Source: Monosporascus cannonballus (lineage: Eukaryota; Ascomycota; Sordariomycetes; Xylariales). Taken from it: DNA of 64,000 nucleotides. Made by a program: the position numbers and the translations under genes. This document shows positions 1-12,996 of the stretch, piece after piece. Every line of letters starts with the position of its first letter. Within the stretch, counting starts at the first letter, position 1. The stretch spans positions 496,001 through 560,000 of the forward strand of contig QJNS01000008.1 of assembly GCA_004154925.1 (NCBI GenBank). Reading direction: 5' to 3'. Under the pieces are notes generated by a model. The model was given only the letters and a program-made list of their open reading frames with translations. It had not been told where the DNA came from and searched no databases.

Positions 1-3000
1 ACTTTACTAATTTTGAATAACTTAAATTTCTTAAAGTTAAATTTATCGTTAAGTTTTTTTATTTTGATTTAAAAATATTTAAAGTTGAGTTTTGTTTTTA
101 GCGTAATAAATAAACCTTATTTCCTTTCGTTAAAATTAGTCCTTTAATTTTTTTTGTTATAATATTAGGCCATTTTTTGCTAAAAAAAACTTCAGTTTAT
201 TACGGAAACGAACTTAAATCGTTTTAATTTCTGTTATTAATATTTTTAGTTTTGGGATAATCATAGTAATTTTGGGTGCCCTATTAAATAATTATTTTGT
301 TCGTTTTGTCTTTACTTTATATCCGTATATAGCTGTATAAAGAAATATACCTATGTTTTCGTTAATAAATATGTTATAAGCGATTTATACCAATGGTAAA
401 AGTTTTACCTAGTTGTTTTGTTAGTAATTAACGTAATTTCGAAAATATTACTCCAAAATCGGATTTAATTTTTCGGTTTATTTATTTATTTAGGGATAAT
501 AAGTTATTAAGAACTTGAACTTAATGCTTATTTACTTAAAAAAACTGGTACCGAATTTTAAAATAAAAAAGGTATTTTTATTAAAAATATTTTTTTTTGG
601 TATATTATGTTTATCGAGGTAATTTTTGATAAAAGCATAGGCTAACTGTTTTATTATCGCGTTTTTTTTAAAAGGTCAAAAATACCTATATTTGGTAAGT
701 TTATTAATAATTACCCATATTCCGTCATATTCGACTTTAATAATTGCGTTTTTAAATAAAGATAAGCTAATAATAAAATCCTAAGTTATGGCATTTTATG
801 CTTTATCAAAAATATTAATAGGTTATAATAGCTTATAGGGTTTATAGCGCATTACTTTAGCCTTATTGCAAATATTATAATTTTTAATAATTATTTTGAC
901 TATACGGCGTAACTTAAGGAAATTACATTTTTTTTATAGTCGTCGGGTGGTTTTAAAAATCCCTTAATATTTATATAATAGGTTTTCGTAAAATTCCTTT
1001 ATAAATTATTTTTATTAATCCTTGGGAACATAGATTTTATTATGATATAATAACTAGTCCTTTAATTATCCCTTTAATTATTAAATTTCCTTAAGTTTTT
1101 CCCTATCGTAAGAATTCCGGAACCGTATTAAAAATACGGTAGTCGGTTTTTTGATCATCTTATACAGCTATAAGGTACTATCCTTATTATATCGTAATAT
1201 TTATATACTTTTCTTGGGGACCTTGGAATCGTAATTTCCTTTGCAATTAAGTATATCTGCCTAAATATTTTCCTTTCCTTTAATGTAAAATATCTTAAAG
1301 TTAAATTTCGACAGGAAAATTATCCCAATTTCGTAATTTTTATTTAATTCCTATATTTTCATAAATCGGGTAAAGTTTTTAAAATCAAAGTAAATATCCA
1401 AAAATTCTTTTGTTCCGCTAAAGAAAATTCTTATTTTTTAAAGGTATTAATAATGGCTAATAATTTCTTATTATAAATCGGATATTTAAATTTGGCATTT
1501 CGGAATGCTTTTAAATAATATGTTACTGGGTATTATTTATCATTATTTTTTAATTGTTTTAGGACAGCATTTAATATATAATTTAAAATATCCGTTTTTA
1601 GGCGTTTCCTTTTGTTTATATTAGGTAATTTTATTATAGGTCCGCTAGTAATCGTATTTTTTAAGATCTGGAATACTTTTTTTGTATTTTCTAGAAGTTC
1701 GAATTTTTTTTCTTATGTATTTTTTGATAATAAATCTCGTTAATAATCTAATTATATCTCCGTATTCCTTAATTAAGCCGCGTACGTAATCCGGAAATCC
1801 TAAGATCTGCCGGATATCTATAACGGTCGCCTTATTAGGAATAAGTTAATTCTTAATTGTTTTCATCTTAAAACGTTAAATCTGAATTTGGCCGGAGGTA
1901 AAAGTATATCCTAGAAAATTTAGTTTTTGTATATGCCATACGCTTTTGGCTGGGTTGATTCGGATATTTGCTTCGTTTAACGTTTAAAGCATTTAGGTAA
2001 TTTGCTTTTTATATTTTTCGAAAGTCTCGGAATAAATAAGGATATTGTCGAGATAAACAAACATAAATTTATTCAGAAACTTTTTAAACGTAATTATGAT
2101 TAGGCGTTGGAAATTGGCGGAAGCATTAGTAAGTCCTATAGGCATTATTTTGTATTCGTAAAGTCCATATATTATTTTAAATGCCGTTTTTTATTTTTCT
2201 TTTTTGGCCATCTTGATATAGTAATAGCCATTTCGGAAGTTAAGTACAATAAATCATTTTGCCTTATTAACGTTTTTTAACGTATTTATAAAAATTAAAG
2301 GATATCTGTTTTTAATCGTAATATCGTTTAACTATTTGTAATCGATTATTTTTTTAAAAATTAAGTTTTTATTTTTATTAATTTTTTGCTTTTTATCTTT
2401 AGTTTTTAATACCATAAAAACGGGATATCTAACTGGGAAATTAAGAGGTTAAATATATTTTTTTAAGTCAAATTAAATACTTTTTTATAAGGCCTTCGAT
2501 TTATTAAGATTTATGTGGTAAATCTTATAAAGCTTAGGATGGTATTTTTTCTTAATAGGTATTTTGTGATTTTATTAGCTATAAGGTAATAATTCGTAAT
2601 TTTCTTTATCTTTAAATAATTTTTTAAATCGTCGATATTTAGGTAGTATTATGGAAGATTAATTTATAATCTGGACTTCCTTAATGACATAACAGATTTC
2701 TTAGTTATTTTCCTCGGATAGCTTTCGTTTTTATTCCTATAAAAATATTTGGCTTATTTAGTTAATATGTGGGTTACTGAATTTGAATTACTGCATTCCC
2801 AAAATAATATCGTATCCGGAAATATCGACAATATCAAATAAAATCCGTTCTTAATATCTTTAAATCCGTACTAGGAGTTTTTCAATTTCCCGTAAGATTC
2901 GTCCGTTTTCGTACGTAAATAAACTTCCGTCCACTGTACGTAACTTATAGGACTTTAATTTATATTTCCAGGAAATTTAATATTTTTTTGTTATTACAGG

Positions 3001-3960
3001 AAAAATAAATTTTTTTTCGGTTTTTAAGTTAATTATGGCTTTAAATATTTTATCTTTATATTATAAAGGAATTTCGATCTGGCTACGTAATCTTTTTATT
3101 ATTTTACATAAGGTTTTATATGTTAAAGTTTTTCGATACCTTATTTTTGAAAATTTCTATTATTTTTTAATTAGCGTAATCTGCTTATAAAAAGGCGTTT
3201 CTATTTTCGAACCTTTTTGGCTGCGTACTGGGTACAACAATTATTCATATACTTATACCATTTTTTTCTGCCTAATTAATATCCGAAAAAAATCGTTTTT
3301 TTTTTGGTTTAGGCTTTGGTTTTATATTTTCTGAATTATAAGGTCGGAAAGATATATTTCCGGAAAAGGTATTCCTATATTTAAAAATTCGTATTAAATA
3401 TAAAGCGTCGGGGCGTAACATAATCATTTTTGCGATATGGCCTTTTAATTCCGTTTTGAGTTAAGATATAAATAACAAAACCTAAGGTATTTTAATTATG
3501 GAAAAGTTTCTGTATATTTATATTCGTTATAAGGTTCGGTAAATATTTCTTTATTTTATTTAAGCCAAAAATTATTATTTTCTTTAATTTTAAAATAAAC
3601 GAAATAATTATTGCGGTAATAAGCGGTAAAATATAATAGGTCGTAAGGGTTCGTTTTAGGTTTTTCGGCATATACCGAATATTCGAGAAATTCGCAAAAT
3701 TTTAAAAATAATTATTTATAATTACTTTTATTAAATCGGAATTAACCGTTTTTTTATATATTTTATATTATAATAAGTTAAAATAATAACGGCATTTTAA
3801 CTTTATAATTATTTTAAAAGCCGTTTATTCTAAGTAATACTTATAAGTTTTAACTTTAAAATTTTAGCAGATAAAATAATTTTCGTACTTTGGGATATCG
3901 TTTTAAATTTAAATAATTATGGCGATAATAAATTCTGGTTGAAGGCAAATCGAATTAACT
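1..3960 (-). pseudogene. pol: Gyp1 pol (PR-RT-RH-IN), RIP-inactivated, partial
   Basis: Polyprotein remnant on the minus strand. The protease end is visible as 'GYDIILGM' at about 2795-2817. The reverse-transcriptase catalytic box reads 'FVYLDNILIYS' with YLDN at 2044-2055, where YLDD has lost one Asp to Asn by a RIP-type change; it is followed by 'KLNFLGYTFTSGQIQI'. RNase H shows 'YPIYNKKLLAIINTF' near 1480-1530 and 'GKENI.ADIL' near 1280. The integrase should occupy roughly 1-1200 but I could only place it by order. Many stops are present. Confidence 0.8.
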
Positions 3961-4023
3961 TCCTTTTTCTCCTTTTTTACCTTATTATTTATTTTTTAAT
4001 TAATTATTTTAATTTTTTTGGAG

Positions 4024-5100
4024 TTAAGAAATTCCTCCTTTTTTAAAATTTCTCTCAGCGGAAAAACGGCATTCGCTTTTAAAATATCCCTTTTTACCAT
4101 AGTTAAAATACTCCATTTTAAATTTATCTTTCTTAAGTTTTTTTAAAACGGAATTCGTTTTTTTAAGGCTTACCTTTATTTTTCTTAATTTGGTTATTAG
4201 TATTTTTATCGTTATTTTGTTTGCCGGTCCCTTTTTTTTCGAAATACCGATTAAAAGTGCGGCGGTCGGCAATAATAACTTTATCGATATATTTTACAAA
4301 AAATCCCATTTTATGTTCTATATATATTTTGTCCTTAATTTAAAACTTTAAGCCGTTATAACAAAGATAAAATAACGTATTTTCTAATAAGTTTAAAATA
4401 GCTGCTAAATAATTAAATTTGGTCGTATATTTAAACGTTAATTTAGTTTAATAAAGGAAATAAAATGATTTAATTATATATTATTCCTTATCAAAATTTT
4501 CGAATAAGGCCCGTATTTATTTTTTAAAATAACCGTATTTGCCGAAAACATAATTAATAAAATTTAAAAATTCCTTTAAATACTTTTTAAAATAATCCGT
4601 TAAAATGGGTTCTAACTATTCCCGGATTCGTCCGGTTAATAGCTGAGAAATGGCCATTACCTTCTAATAATCCTCCGTCAAAAAACTTTCGTAAAACTTC
4701 AGGTAAAATCTGGCCTGGACCAAAAATCCATTAAGGTTTTTTGATTTATCGTAAGTCTTAGGGGGAATTAGTTTATAACCCTTAACGATTGGCATTCCGT
4801 AATAACCAAAAAATAAAATAATTTCTTCCCGTACCCGGTTTATGCCGAACAATAATAAAATCAAAATTTTTTCTAGTATTTATCTTATGTCCAACGAAAG
4901 TGGTCGGTAGCCAGCTTTTTAGCTTCGTCTTTTTAAAAAGCCAAATTATGGAAAAGCCGGTTTTTTTCCTTGGCGAATCGAATATTCTCCTTTTTCAGGC
5001 TTTTAACCTCTTAGACCAAAAGGTCTAATCGTTTTTCCATAATAAATTCTCTTTCTTTAATTAAGCGCTCCAGTACTTTTTCTTTCTATTTTCCAGCCGG
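4024..5100 (-). pseudogene. gag: Gyp1 gag (capsid and zinc knuckle), RIP-inactivated
   Basis: Structural Gag protein remnant. From its 5' side it has a charged coiled-coil N-terminus (around 4915-5100, beginning near an ATG at 5040). A capsid-like stretch follows, open at 4664-4864, with the typical motif 'NLNGFLVQARFYLKFY'. It ends in a CCHC zinc knuckle in the open frame 4024-4272, where 'YFNYGKKGYFKSECR' shows the first two Cys and the His converted to Tyr, as expected from G-to-A RIP changes. Several in-frame stops separate the open pieces. The start is uncertain because upstream codons stay open in the same frame. Confidence 0.8.
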
Positions 5101-5432
5101 ATATTTTTTTTCTTTTTTATTTATCTTTTTTCCTTATATCTTAATTATCTCCTTTACGGATAAAGGTTATTATTGGGGTTAAAAAGAAAAAAGGCCTCCT
5201 TAAAATCTAATAATAAAGGGTATTATATTATTTATCAGCTGAAGAACTTTTTTAATAAGTAATAAATCGTTTAATTTTATTATTAATCTTTTACTAGCTA
5301 ATAACGGAAATTAAGTATGTTATTTATTTTTTAAACGTTACTTTATAATATTTTCTTTATTAAATTCAAAAAAACTTATGCTTAATTAAGCCTTAAATTA
5401 TTTATCGGCTATTAATTAAGGGATTATCAAAA

Positions 5433-5871
5433 TATAACGAACTTATTATATATTTACCTAAAGGTATAAGCAATATCCAAAATAAGTTCTTAATTTGCAA
5501 ATAACAATAAGGCGAAAAATAATTTAATAATTTATTCGTTAAAAAAATTTAAAAACTTTTCCCTTAATTAAAAAACGGTACAGTTATCTCTGGACTAAAA
5601 ACTTAAATTAATAATTAAAGAACGAAACTAAATAAGTGTTATTTATATAAAAAACCGATTTATTATATATCCCAATTCCTTAAAGTAAGTATGTCGTAAA
5701 TTTACGTAATCTACATGATCTATATAATCTGGTCCCAGATTACTTAAATCACCTAAATCAATTAGATCACCTTAAAAGCCAAGCCTCTTTGTCCGGAGTT
5801 TAGCCGTGACAGGTCCGCGCTAGGCTTTAAAGGTTGGTCCCCTCGAAACAGGAACCCCTGTTCCTGTAACA
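5433..5871 (-). repeat. 5' LTR of Gyp1
   Basis: 439 bp. The left end (TATAACGAAC) corresponds to TGTAACGAAC of the solo LTR at 27388, and the right end is CTGTAACA, so the termini fit TG..CA after one RIP change. The two copies align along their length, for example at the 'aggtat(a/g)agca(a/g)tatcc' block. Bases after about 5745 are almost unmutated while the rest is heavily RIPped. An 8-bp inverted repeat (ACAGGAAC / GTTCCTGT) lies just inside the outer end. Confidence 0.85.
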
Positions 5872-5879
5872 CCATATGA

Positions 5880-7440
5880 CAATAAACGCGTTCAAACGGA
5901 TGTTTTTTCTAATTTGCGAAAATTAACCCAGATCGAACAAAAATCGATTGTCGAACGGATTCTTAGCCTAAATAGGCAAAGGTTTTCTTCTCAACTTTAA
6001 TACCTTAAAAATAAAATAAATTTATTATTTACATAACGCGTTACGATATGTATCGAAATTAATTAGCCGCCGAAATTTGTTAAACGGCAAAAAAAAGATT
6101 AAAACGCGGTTAAATCGAAAAATCGATTATGAAAATGTATAATGCAAAGGTTTAAACGAATTTTGCAAATTATCTGAATTTATTCGGGATATAATTGCTA
6201 AATACGGTATCGCAAAAGATTATGTACATTTTCGACCAAACAAGATTTTCAATAGATTTTTTTAAATAGTAAATATGATAATTATTAATGTTAAAAAACG
6301 TAAGAAAAAGTTAAATAAGCCTAATAAAGGAATAGAGAATTGTTTATAGTTATATAATTTGTAAATTTATAAAGTTAAAAACTTTTTCTATTTATTATTA
6401 TGGAGGGTCAAATTTAGTTTAATTTCGAATATCGAAAAAATTGATAAGCAGGCGGTTAAAAAATTAATTTAAGTAGTAATAGTTAAATGATAAACGCATT
6501 AAGTTTAAAATAAGTCTAATATTTCGATAAACATAGTCGTACGCGTACGAAACATTCGATATTTTTTTATTTTTAACGGTTACGAAAGTTATTATTCGAT
6601 AGCATTCCAACAAAACTGCACGAATAACGGCATTATTACGCTTTATATACTTGTTAATTTTTTCTATCGGCTTTAAAATTTGGATTTATCTTGTTTTTCT
6701 ACTTTAAAACGCGTTTATTCGTTTTATATCGAACGTTTAATACGACGTTATTATATTTATATTATGAAATAGGATTTCTTCGCCGGCTTTTATAACGCCT
6801 TTAACGTTAATATAACGTTCGATAATATTAAATCGTGAGTCGCAAAAGCAGTATTTGTTTTATTTGATTTTAATAATATCTTTTTTAATTTGAAAATTCT
6901 TTTAATTTCACTTATATCGACCGTTTCGCCGCTCATCTTTATTAGTTCCGTTATTGTCTTACCAGCGAAAGCCTCTGGAAATATTAATAAAATAATTTAA
7001 CGGAAATGGTATTTTTAAAACAAATTGGAAATTAGAAATTTAAATATTATTTTAGTAATTCCACTACAATAATAATTAAATTGGTCAATGTTTTAATATA
7101 GAATAACTTAATACTTTTGTATTAAATTAATTTTTTCAAAATACCAGCGGTATTGGCGCGAAACGAATTACGTCTTTAATAAATGTCGAAAACTTAAAAT
7201 TAAATGTTTTTTAAAACAAAACGCTGATTATATAAAAAGGATAAGCTGTTTTGATCGAAAAGGAAGGCGGTAATAAAAAAATACAGCTAATAACGGCTTA
7301 AGGTAAGTATCGTAAAAAAGTTAAAACAAAATAACGAAAATATAACATTTGCAGCAAACTCGGATATAATACCTATATTTATAAAGAAATTATAAATGCG
7401 TGAAACGAAAAAGAAAATCCGATTAATTGTTTTCGCTTAA
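5880..7440 (+). pseudogene. Fot1/pogo-type DDE transposase, RIP-inactivated
   Basis: Remnant of a Tc1/mariner-superfamily (pogo/Fot1) transposase. The N-terminal part reads 'TQIEQKSIVERILSL', a helix-turn-helix start typical of the family. Around 6575-6750 a readable block 'NGYESYYSIAFQQN' followed by 'STLKRVYSFYIERLI' matches the DDE_1 catalytic core (family form: L/DGHGSH...FSPLKRAYG). 'DFFAGFYNAFN.NITFDNIKS' follows at about 6775-6835. A C-terminal CCHC motif (C-x2-C-x4-H-x4-C, now 'CSKLGYNTYIYK') sits near 7345-7390. The length of about 1.5 kb fits the family. I could not identify terminal inverted repeats. The left end abuts the Gyp1 LTR and the right side is interrupted by Gyp2. Confidence 0.8.
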
Positions 7441-7493
7441 ATATATTAAAATTAATTAAATTAAGCCTATTAACGCGACGTGCCTATAAACGG

Positions 7494-7683
7494 TGTAACG
7501 GGCACGATACGTAGGCTGAACGGAGGCACGGCTTAACGAAGGTTTATATTTAAAATAAGGAGGGAAAGGGAGAAACAGCTAGCCACCAGCGAGGTGGCTA
7601 CTTCATATATACATATAGGTAAGCTCGGGCTAAGAAATTAGCTCCGTAAGCCCGAGCCGCCCTCTAGGCTTTAGCCTATAATA
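7494..7683 (-). repeat. 3' LTR of Gyp2
   Basis: 190 bp, TGTAACGGGC at the outer end. The outer ~60 bp retain G and C, while the same bases in the partner LTR (12802 onward) have become TATAACAAAT and similar by RIP transitions. Both copies contain the well-preserved block CAGCTAGCCACCAGCG / TAGCTAGCCACCAGCG and an inverted CTCGGGCT...AGCCCGAG pair. Confidence 0.92.
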
Positions 7684-10600
7684 TTATCCCTTTTTTCGCC
7701 TTTAAAAAATAACGAGGTTACGGCGAAACGGCGGCAGCTTTGTTTATACCTTTTTTTGTTTTTATTCCTACCTTTATATTTTCGTTCACCTTATCTCTAT
7801 TTCCGAGTACCTTTTAGAAATTATTAAAAGTAATTATATTTTCGAAATTATCATATAATTTTCATATTAGTTCGGGATAATTTATACATTTTATAAATCA
7901 TTCTTTTCGGCGACTGCGGTTTAGCCTTTTATTTTCTGTTTTTAATATAAATTTTAATATATATTCTTTTTTAATAATATTATTAATAATTAATTATCAT
8001 TTAAAATTTAATTAAATGATAAATCTTTTATACTTAACTTTAAAAAACTTACGTTAAATTTCGGATATATATTCGATAATACGTTTAATTTTATAATATT
8101 ATATTATATAACTGCGGTAATGTTATATTTAATATGTAATTAAAATAAGTTTTTAAATAATTACGAAATAATTGTATTTTTTAAATTTAATTATATGAAA
8201 GGTTTTATGTCGAAACATAACATTTATCTTTTAAAAATGTTAATTAATTACCCTGTTTCGATTTATATTAACTTTATAATAATTTATACGAATTACGTAT
8301 TTTTGCGTAATTTGTTATCAAAATAATTAGGTCTTTTATTTCGAAAATTAATTAAATAATTATTAATAGTTCGTTAATAAGTTATATGTCGTATCTGGAA
8401 ATTAAACAAAAAATATTTTAATAACAAATTCTTCTTATTAAAAACCAGCTATATTACCGGTAAACATTTCGCTTAATTATATTATACATAATTTATAAAA
8501 TAATCGTAATATACGAAAAACCTTTAATTAAAATTTTTATAATTCCGTTTATTTCAAAATAAAACAATATCTTAAGTTATTATTATATATTTATTAAATC
8601 GTATAAATAAGTCCAGAGTGTATTCGTTTATTTATTTCTTAATTAAATATTAATTCCTTAAAAACCCGTAATATTTTTAATAACAAATAATAAAGCGTTA
8701 TATGTATATTTTCGTATTTATATTAGGTATCAATTTTAAAATAATCGTTTTCGTTAAATAATTATACAGTACTATAAGAAAGTAAAAGCTTTTTGGTTTT
8801 GTCGATAAGGTAATTATAAAATTTACTAGAAAATCTAAATAAAATTGGTTTAAAATAAATAAGGGCTGTAATAATTCTTTTTTCGTTTTTCTATACGTAT
8901 AACTTATTTTATATATCGTAATTACGATAAAAACAGCCTACATCTTAAATGTATTCCGGCTAATAATAATTTTAGATTAATATTATGAAGGTAATATTTT
9001 TTTAAATCAATAATAATATAAAAATCGTATATCCGTTAAATTAATAACGTTTAAAATAATTTTCAAACACGAACATAAATACGTCCTTTAAATTATACAA
9101 CATTTTTAAACTCAAAAAATATTTTATTATAAACATTTTTGTTATATTTATAACCGCGAGAAATTTACGGAATATTTTGATTACGGTAATATACGCCATA
9201 TTTAAATTTTTATATTTCTTAAAGGCTTTTTTGTAAAATACTTTTTATTAGGTAATATAACTGGTTATTCGTTATTTGTTTTATTTTAAATATATTTTAA
9301 TTATTAAAACCTTTTCAATTTGTATTAATTTATTAAAGAATTATTTTTCCTTAATTAATTAAGTTATCCGTTTTTTAAACCTAATATTTTTTTTACCGTC
9401 AAATACGCTTCATGGCATATACAGTATAATATTGGATCGGTTTATTAATTTATTAAAATAATATTTTAATGCGAAATTAAAAATAATCATAAAATTAATT
9501 TATCGAACTTATTTTTTAGTAAATTTACTGGTATTTATAAAATATTAAGAATTTACGTAACTGATTAAAATCGTAAAAAGGTTACTTAATTTTTAAATTT
9601 TTTTATTCCGTTAATGTTTTAATTATAATTAATAATTTTTTATTAAATATCTTATAATTATACTTAACTAACGATAAGTCTCTTAAAAATAAATAATTAA
9701 TTATAAGCGCCTTAATAAACCGAATTAAAATATATATTTTCCAGTTTTGTAACTAGAATACTTTATTTTCATTATCGGTTTTTTTCGGGATTTTAATACG
9801 TAAATATCCACGTTATAATAAAAAGCTTTTAGAATTAATTAAAAATTTATTACGTTTTGCTTTTTAGTAAAACAAGGTTTTTTTCTTAATTAATTATGAA
9901 AGGAAAACCGTTATTTCGTTAAAGTCGTATATAAAAATCCGGTAAAACTTAACGAATCCGATATGGTTTTTAACCTTTTTTTATAATAATAAAAATCTGT
10001 TATTTTCAAAAATAATTATTTTTTTAAAATTAACTTTTAAACTTATTTTCATTTCCATAATAAATCCAATATATTTGATTTTTTAATTTGCGAATTTATA
10101 TTTATTTAAATTTACATTCAATTTTATATCCGTTAAATAACGAAATATTAATTTAATTTTAATTATATAATTGGTTCGAAAGCCGCACGAATAAATTAAT
10201 ATATCGTTTATATATACGAAATAAAAATTATTAAAACATGGTTTTAATATAATATTGGTATAATATTAAAAAACAACCGATATATCGTTAAAGTTAAATA
10301 AATATATTAATTATTCGAAAAGCCCAAAACGTATAGGGAATTAAATATTTTTTTCGTTTCCTTAACGGTTACGTAATTAATAAAATGGTTATTCGAATAT
10401 CGAATTTCGTAAACTACTCGGCTTATAATAAGGTATATAACATTTTTCTATTAACGAAAAAAATAACGGTTTTATTTCGTAATCTTATTTAATGTTTTAT
10501 AATTTACTTAAAACAATAAACCTTTGTTAAACTGTTTACGAATAATATTACGGTATATATAAAAACAATAACTTAAATATAATTTATATTTAACAAATTA

Positions 10601-10900
10601 ATAAATGTTTTATATAAAATTATTTTTTAAGTTAAAATATTTATTTTTAAATTCATCGTTACTTTATTATTTTTATTATATAGTAATGACGATAAATCTT
10701 TATTATTTGTAAAAACAGAATTCAAAATTTGCGTTTTTGTTTAAAAAAATATTTTATTATATTTTTAAAAATTAATAACGGTTTTATTTTTAAGGTTTCA
10801 TTAATATTCTTTATAAAAATTACGAATAGCTATATTCCATTTTTTATAACGGCTTTATTATATTATTACCCTAAAAATTATAATTAGTATTAAACCGTTT
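7684..10900 (-). pseudogene. pol: Gyp2 pol (RT recognisable; RH and IN by position)
   Basis: The catalytic core of the reverse transcriptase reads 'FYFVYINDILIYS' on the minus strand, with YINDILIYS at 10188-10214 (consensus YxDDILIYS; the first Asp is now Asn). It is followed by 'LNVNLNKYKFAN' and 'KIKYIGFIMEMKI', matching the gypsy RT thumb and connection (consensus KCEF...I.YLGFII...G), and 'FVKFYR' near 9910-9930. RNase H and integrase should lie between about 8000 and 9800 but are too decayed for confident motifs; a QTE-like integrase end may sit near 8560-8640. Stops are frequent. Confidence 0.7.
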
Positions 10901-12801
10901 GTTTTTTATTTTTAGAACCGCTTTTTAAACGGTTTTCAAGTTTTTTATCAAATTACATCTTTTACGTAATATAAATATAATACGTTATTTTCAAAAGAAA
11001 TATACCGTTATTTTGTTTTATATATAATATTATTATATTTTATTTAAAGTTTTTTTAAAATAAAAAAGTAAAATAAACTTTTAATTTCCTATTTTTAAAT
11101 TTGTTTTAAACGGCCATTTAAATTTACATTAATATAAATAACTTTTCACATCGTAATTATTATAAATTTATTAATCTTCGTGAATCTTAATAAACAAAAT
11201 ATATTAAATATATATTATAACTTTAAACCGTAATTTAAATATTAATTAAATGTAAAATAATAAATATATTTATTATTAATTAAAATATTTATATTTATAA
11301 TGTAATTAATTGGAACATTTAATATTATAAAGATATTATTTAATTTATTATTAACCTTTTTCAATATTTTTATTATATACTTTTTTTCTTCATAATATTT
11401 AATAAAAGCTATTTTTTTAAATTTTCGTTAGCCAAATTATTATTTTTATTAATAATATTTTATAAATTTATTACCGTAATTTCCTTTTTAACTGGATAAA
11501 ACCGTTTTGCAGATTTATATTTAAAATACTTTTAATTCGAATAACGTATAATAATATAATGGAAATATTTTTTTTTTCGATTTCCGAAGTGTTATTTTAT
11601 TGTCGGAAAATTATTTAACATAAACCCGGTAATTTAAGCGTTATTCCGAATTAATTTCGGATCGGCTTTTTCGATTATGCCGTTATTAATTTATAAATTT
11701 GGAAATTAACATAATTCATTCCGTAACATTTATTATAAATATATTTTTTTAAATATTTATTATTTAAACCAAGTTATTAATTTAATTAATCTACTATTAT
11801 TAATTAACCCTTCTGTTTTTTTTTACCAAAATATTATATTATCGTTTCGTTATTTATATAATAATTCAATTAAACTTTGAAATAATTAATTATTTTTTTA
11901 CCTTATATATTTAATAATTATAATTATAATACAATGTAGTTATCGTTATTAATATATTATAAAATTACATATTAATACCGGTATTTAAAAATACTCCTTT
12001 AATTATTAAAAATTGTATTAAATTTGTATATTTAATTAATATAAATTTCAATTTTTATAAATAAGTTTAAAATTATTCATTATTATTTTACTTTAGGTAT
12101 TATAATTACTTTTTATTAACTTATATCTTTCATTTCTTTTTAAAAGATTCTTTATACGAAAAAGGAAATTATTTGCGTTAAAATTCTTTTATAATCTTCA
12201 TTTTTTAATTTAATAATTAAATTATAGTTATTTTTCGATAAACACAAAATTATAATACTTAAGTAAATTATTATAAAGAAACTGAAAATAAATCGGTTTT
12301 TTTTATTTTCGTATAAAATACAGCAAAAAAGAAATAAAATATTTTTTATTTTTTGTTTTACGAAAACCATTTTATAAACTTATAATTTATTCCTATAAAC
12401 ATATTGTTACACGGCGGATTTACTATAAGTTTTTGGCAAAATAAATCTTATTTTATAATGGTGCTTTTTTGCTTGTACAAATTCTTTTTTTATTTTCGTT
12501 ATCCAATTAAATAAATTATTTATTATTTCACTACGGTATAAAAATAAATTTAATAAATTTTTTTATTATATATTAAATTTTTAATACATATTTATAAATA
12601 ATTAATATTATAAATTTTTTAATAATTCCGAATAAGAGTAATATTATAAATATATGTATGCTTTTATTGGTAATATTATTTTATAATTACTTTGTCTTAA
12701 AACTTTTTTTAATTTATTATTCCTAATTAAAGTATTTTTAAAAAATGTTTTGTTTTTATTTAATATTTTCAAAATTATAATAAATGAAAATTTTAAATAT
12801 A
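10900..12801 (-). other. Gyp2 5' internal region (expected gag and protease), unreadable
   Basis: By position this should encode gag and protease of Gyp2. I see no zinc knuckle, protease motif or capsid signature, only RIPped AT-rich sequence with short open frames. The longest of these (12152-12370, minus) is a low-complexity Leu/Ile/Phe/Asn stretch with no recognisable domain. Confidence 0.5.
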
Positions 12802-12991
12802 TATAACAAATACGATACGTAAGTTAAATAAAAATACAGCCTAATAAAAATTTATATTTAAGGTAAGAAGAAAAAGAACGAAATAGCTAGCCACCAGCGC
12901 ATTGGCTGCTCCATATATAAATATAGGTAAGCTCGGGCTAAGAAGGTCGCTCCGTCAGCCCGAGCCGCCCTATAGGCTCTAGCATTTAACA
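12802..12991 (-). repeat. 5' LTR of Gyp2
   Basis: 190 bp, the same length as its partner at 7494-7683. The inner ~80 bp are RIPped; the outer ~110 bp (from GCTAGCCACC to ATTTAACA) are almost intact. It is followed directly by the target duplication AACGG at 12992-12996. Confidence 0.92.
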
Positions 12992-12996
12992 AACGG

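Larger units (their letters stand above)
1..5871 (-). mobile_element. Gyp1: RIP-degraded Ty3/gypsy retrotransposon, truncated by window edge
   Basis: A minus-strand LTR retrotransposon. Reading leftwards from its 5' LTR (5433-5871) the order is gag (coiled coil, capsid-like region, zinc knuckle), protease, reverse transcriptase, RNase H and integrase, which is the Ty3/gypsy order. The 3' LTR lies beyond base 1. Every frame carries many stops and CpA/TpG are nearly absent while CpG persists, so it is a dead RIP product. Its LTR matches the solo LTR at 27388-27773. It abuts the Fot1/pogo remnant on the right; the first bases outside the LTR are CCATA. Confidence 0.9.
7494..12991 (-). mobile_element. 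Gyp2: complete Ty3/gypsy retrotransposon with two LTRs
   Basis: A 5498-bp element bounded by 190-bp LTRs (7494-7683 and 12802-12991) and by a perfect 5-bp target duplication AACGG (7489-7493 and 12992-12996). The reverse transcriptase reads on the minus strand, so the right LTR is the 5' LTR. The internal region is heavily RIPped. It appears to have inserted into or just beside the 3' end of the Fot1/pogo copy. Its LTRs differ from those of the A-G family and from Gyp1 and Gyp3. Confidence 0.92.
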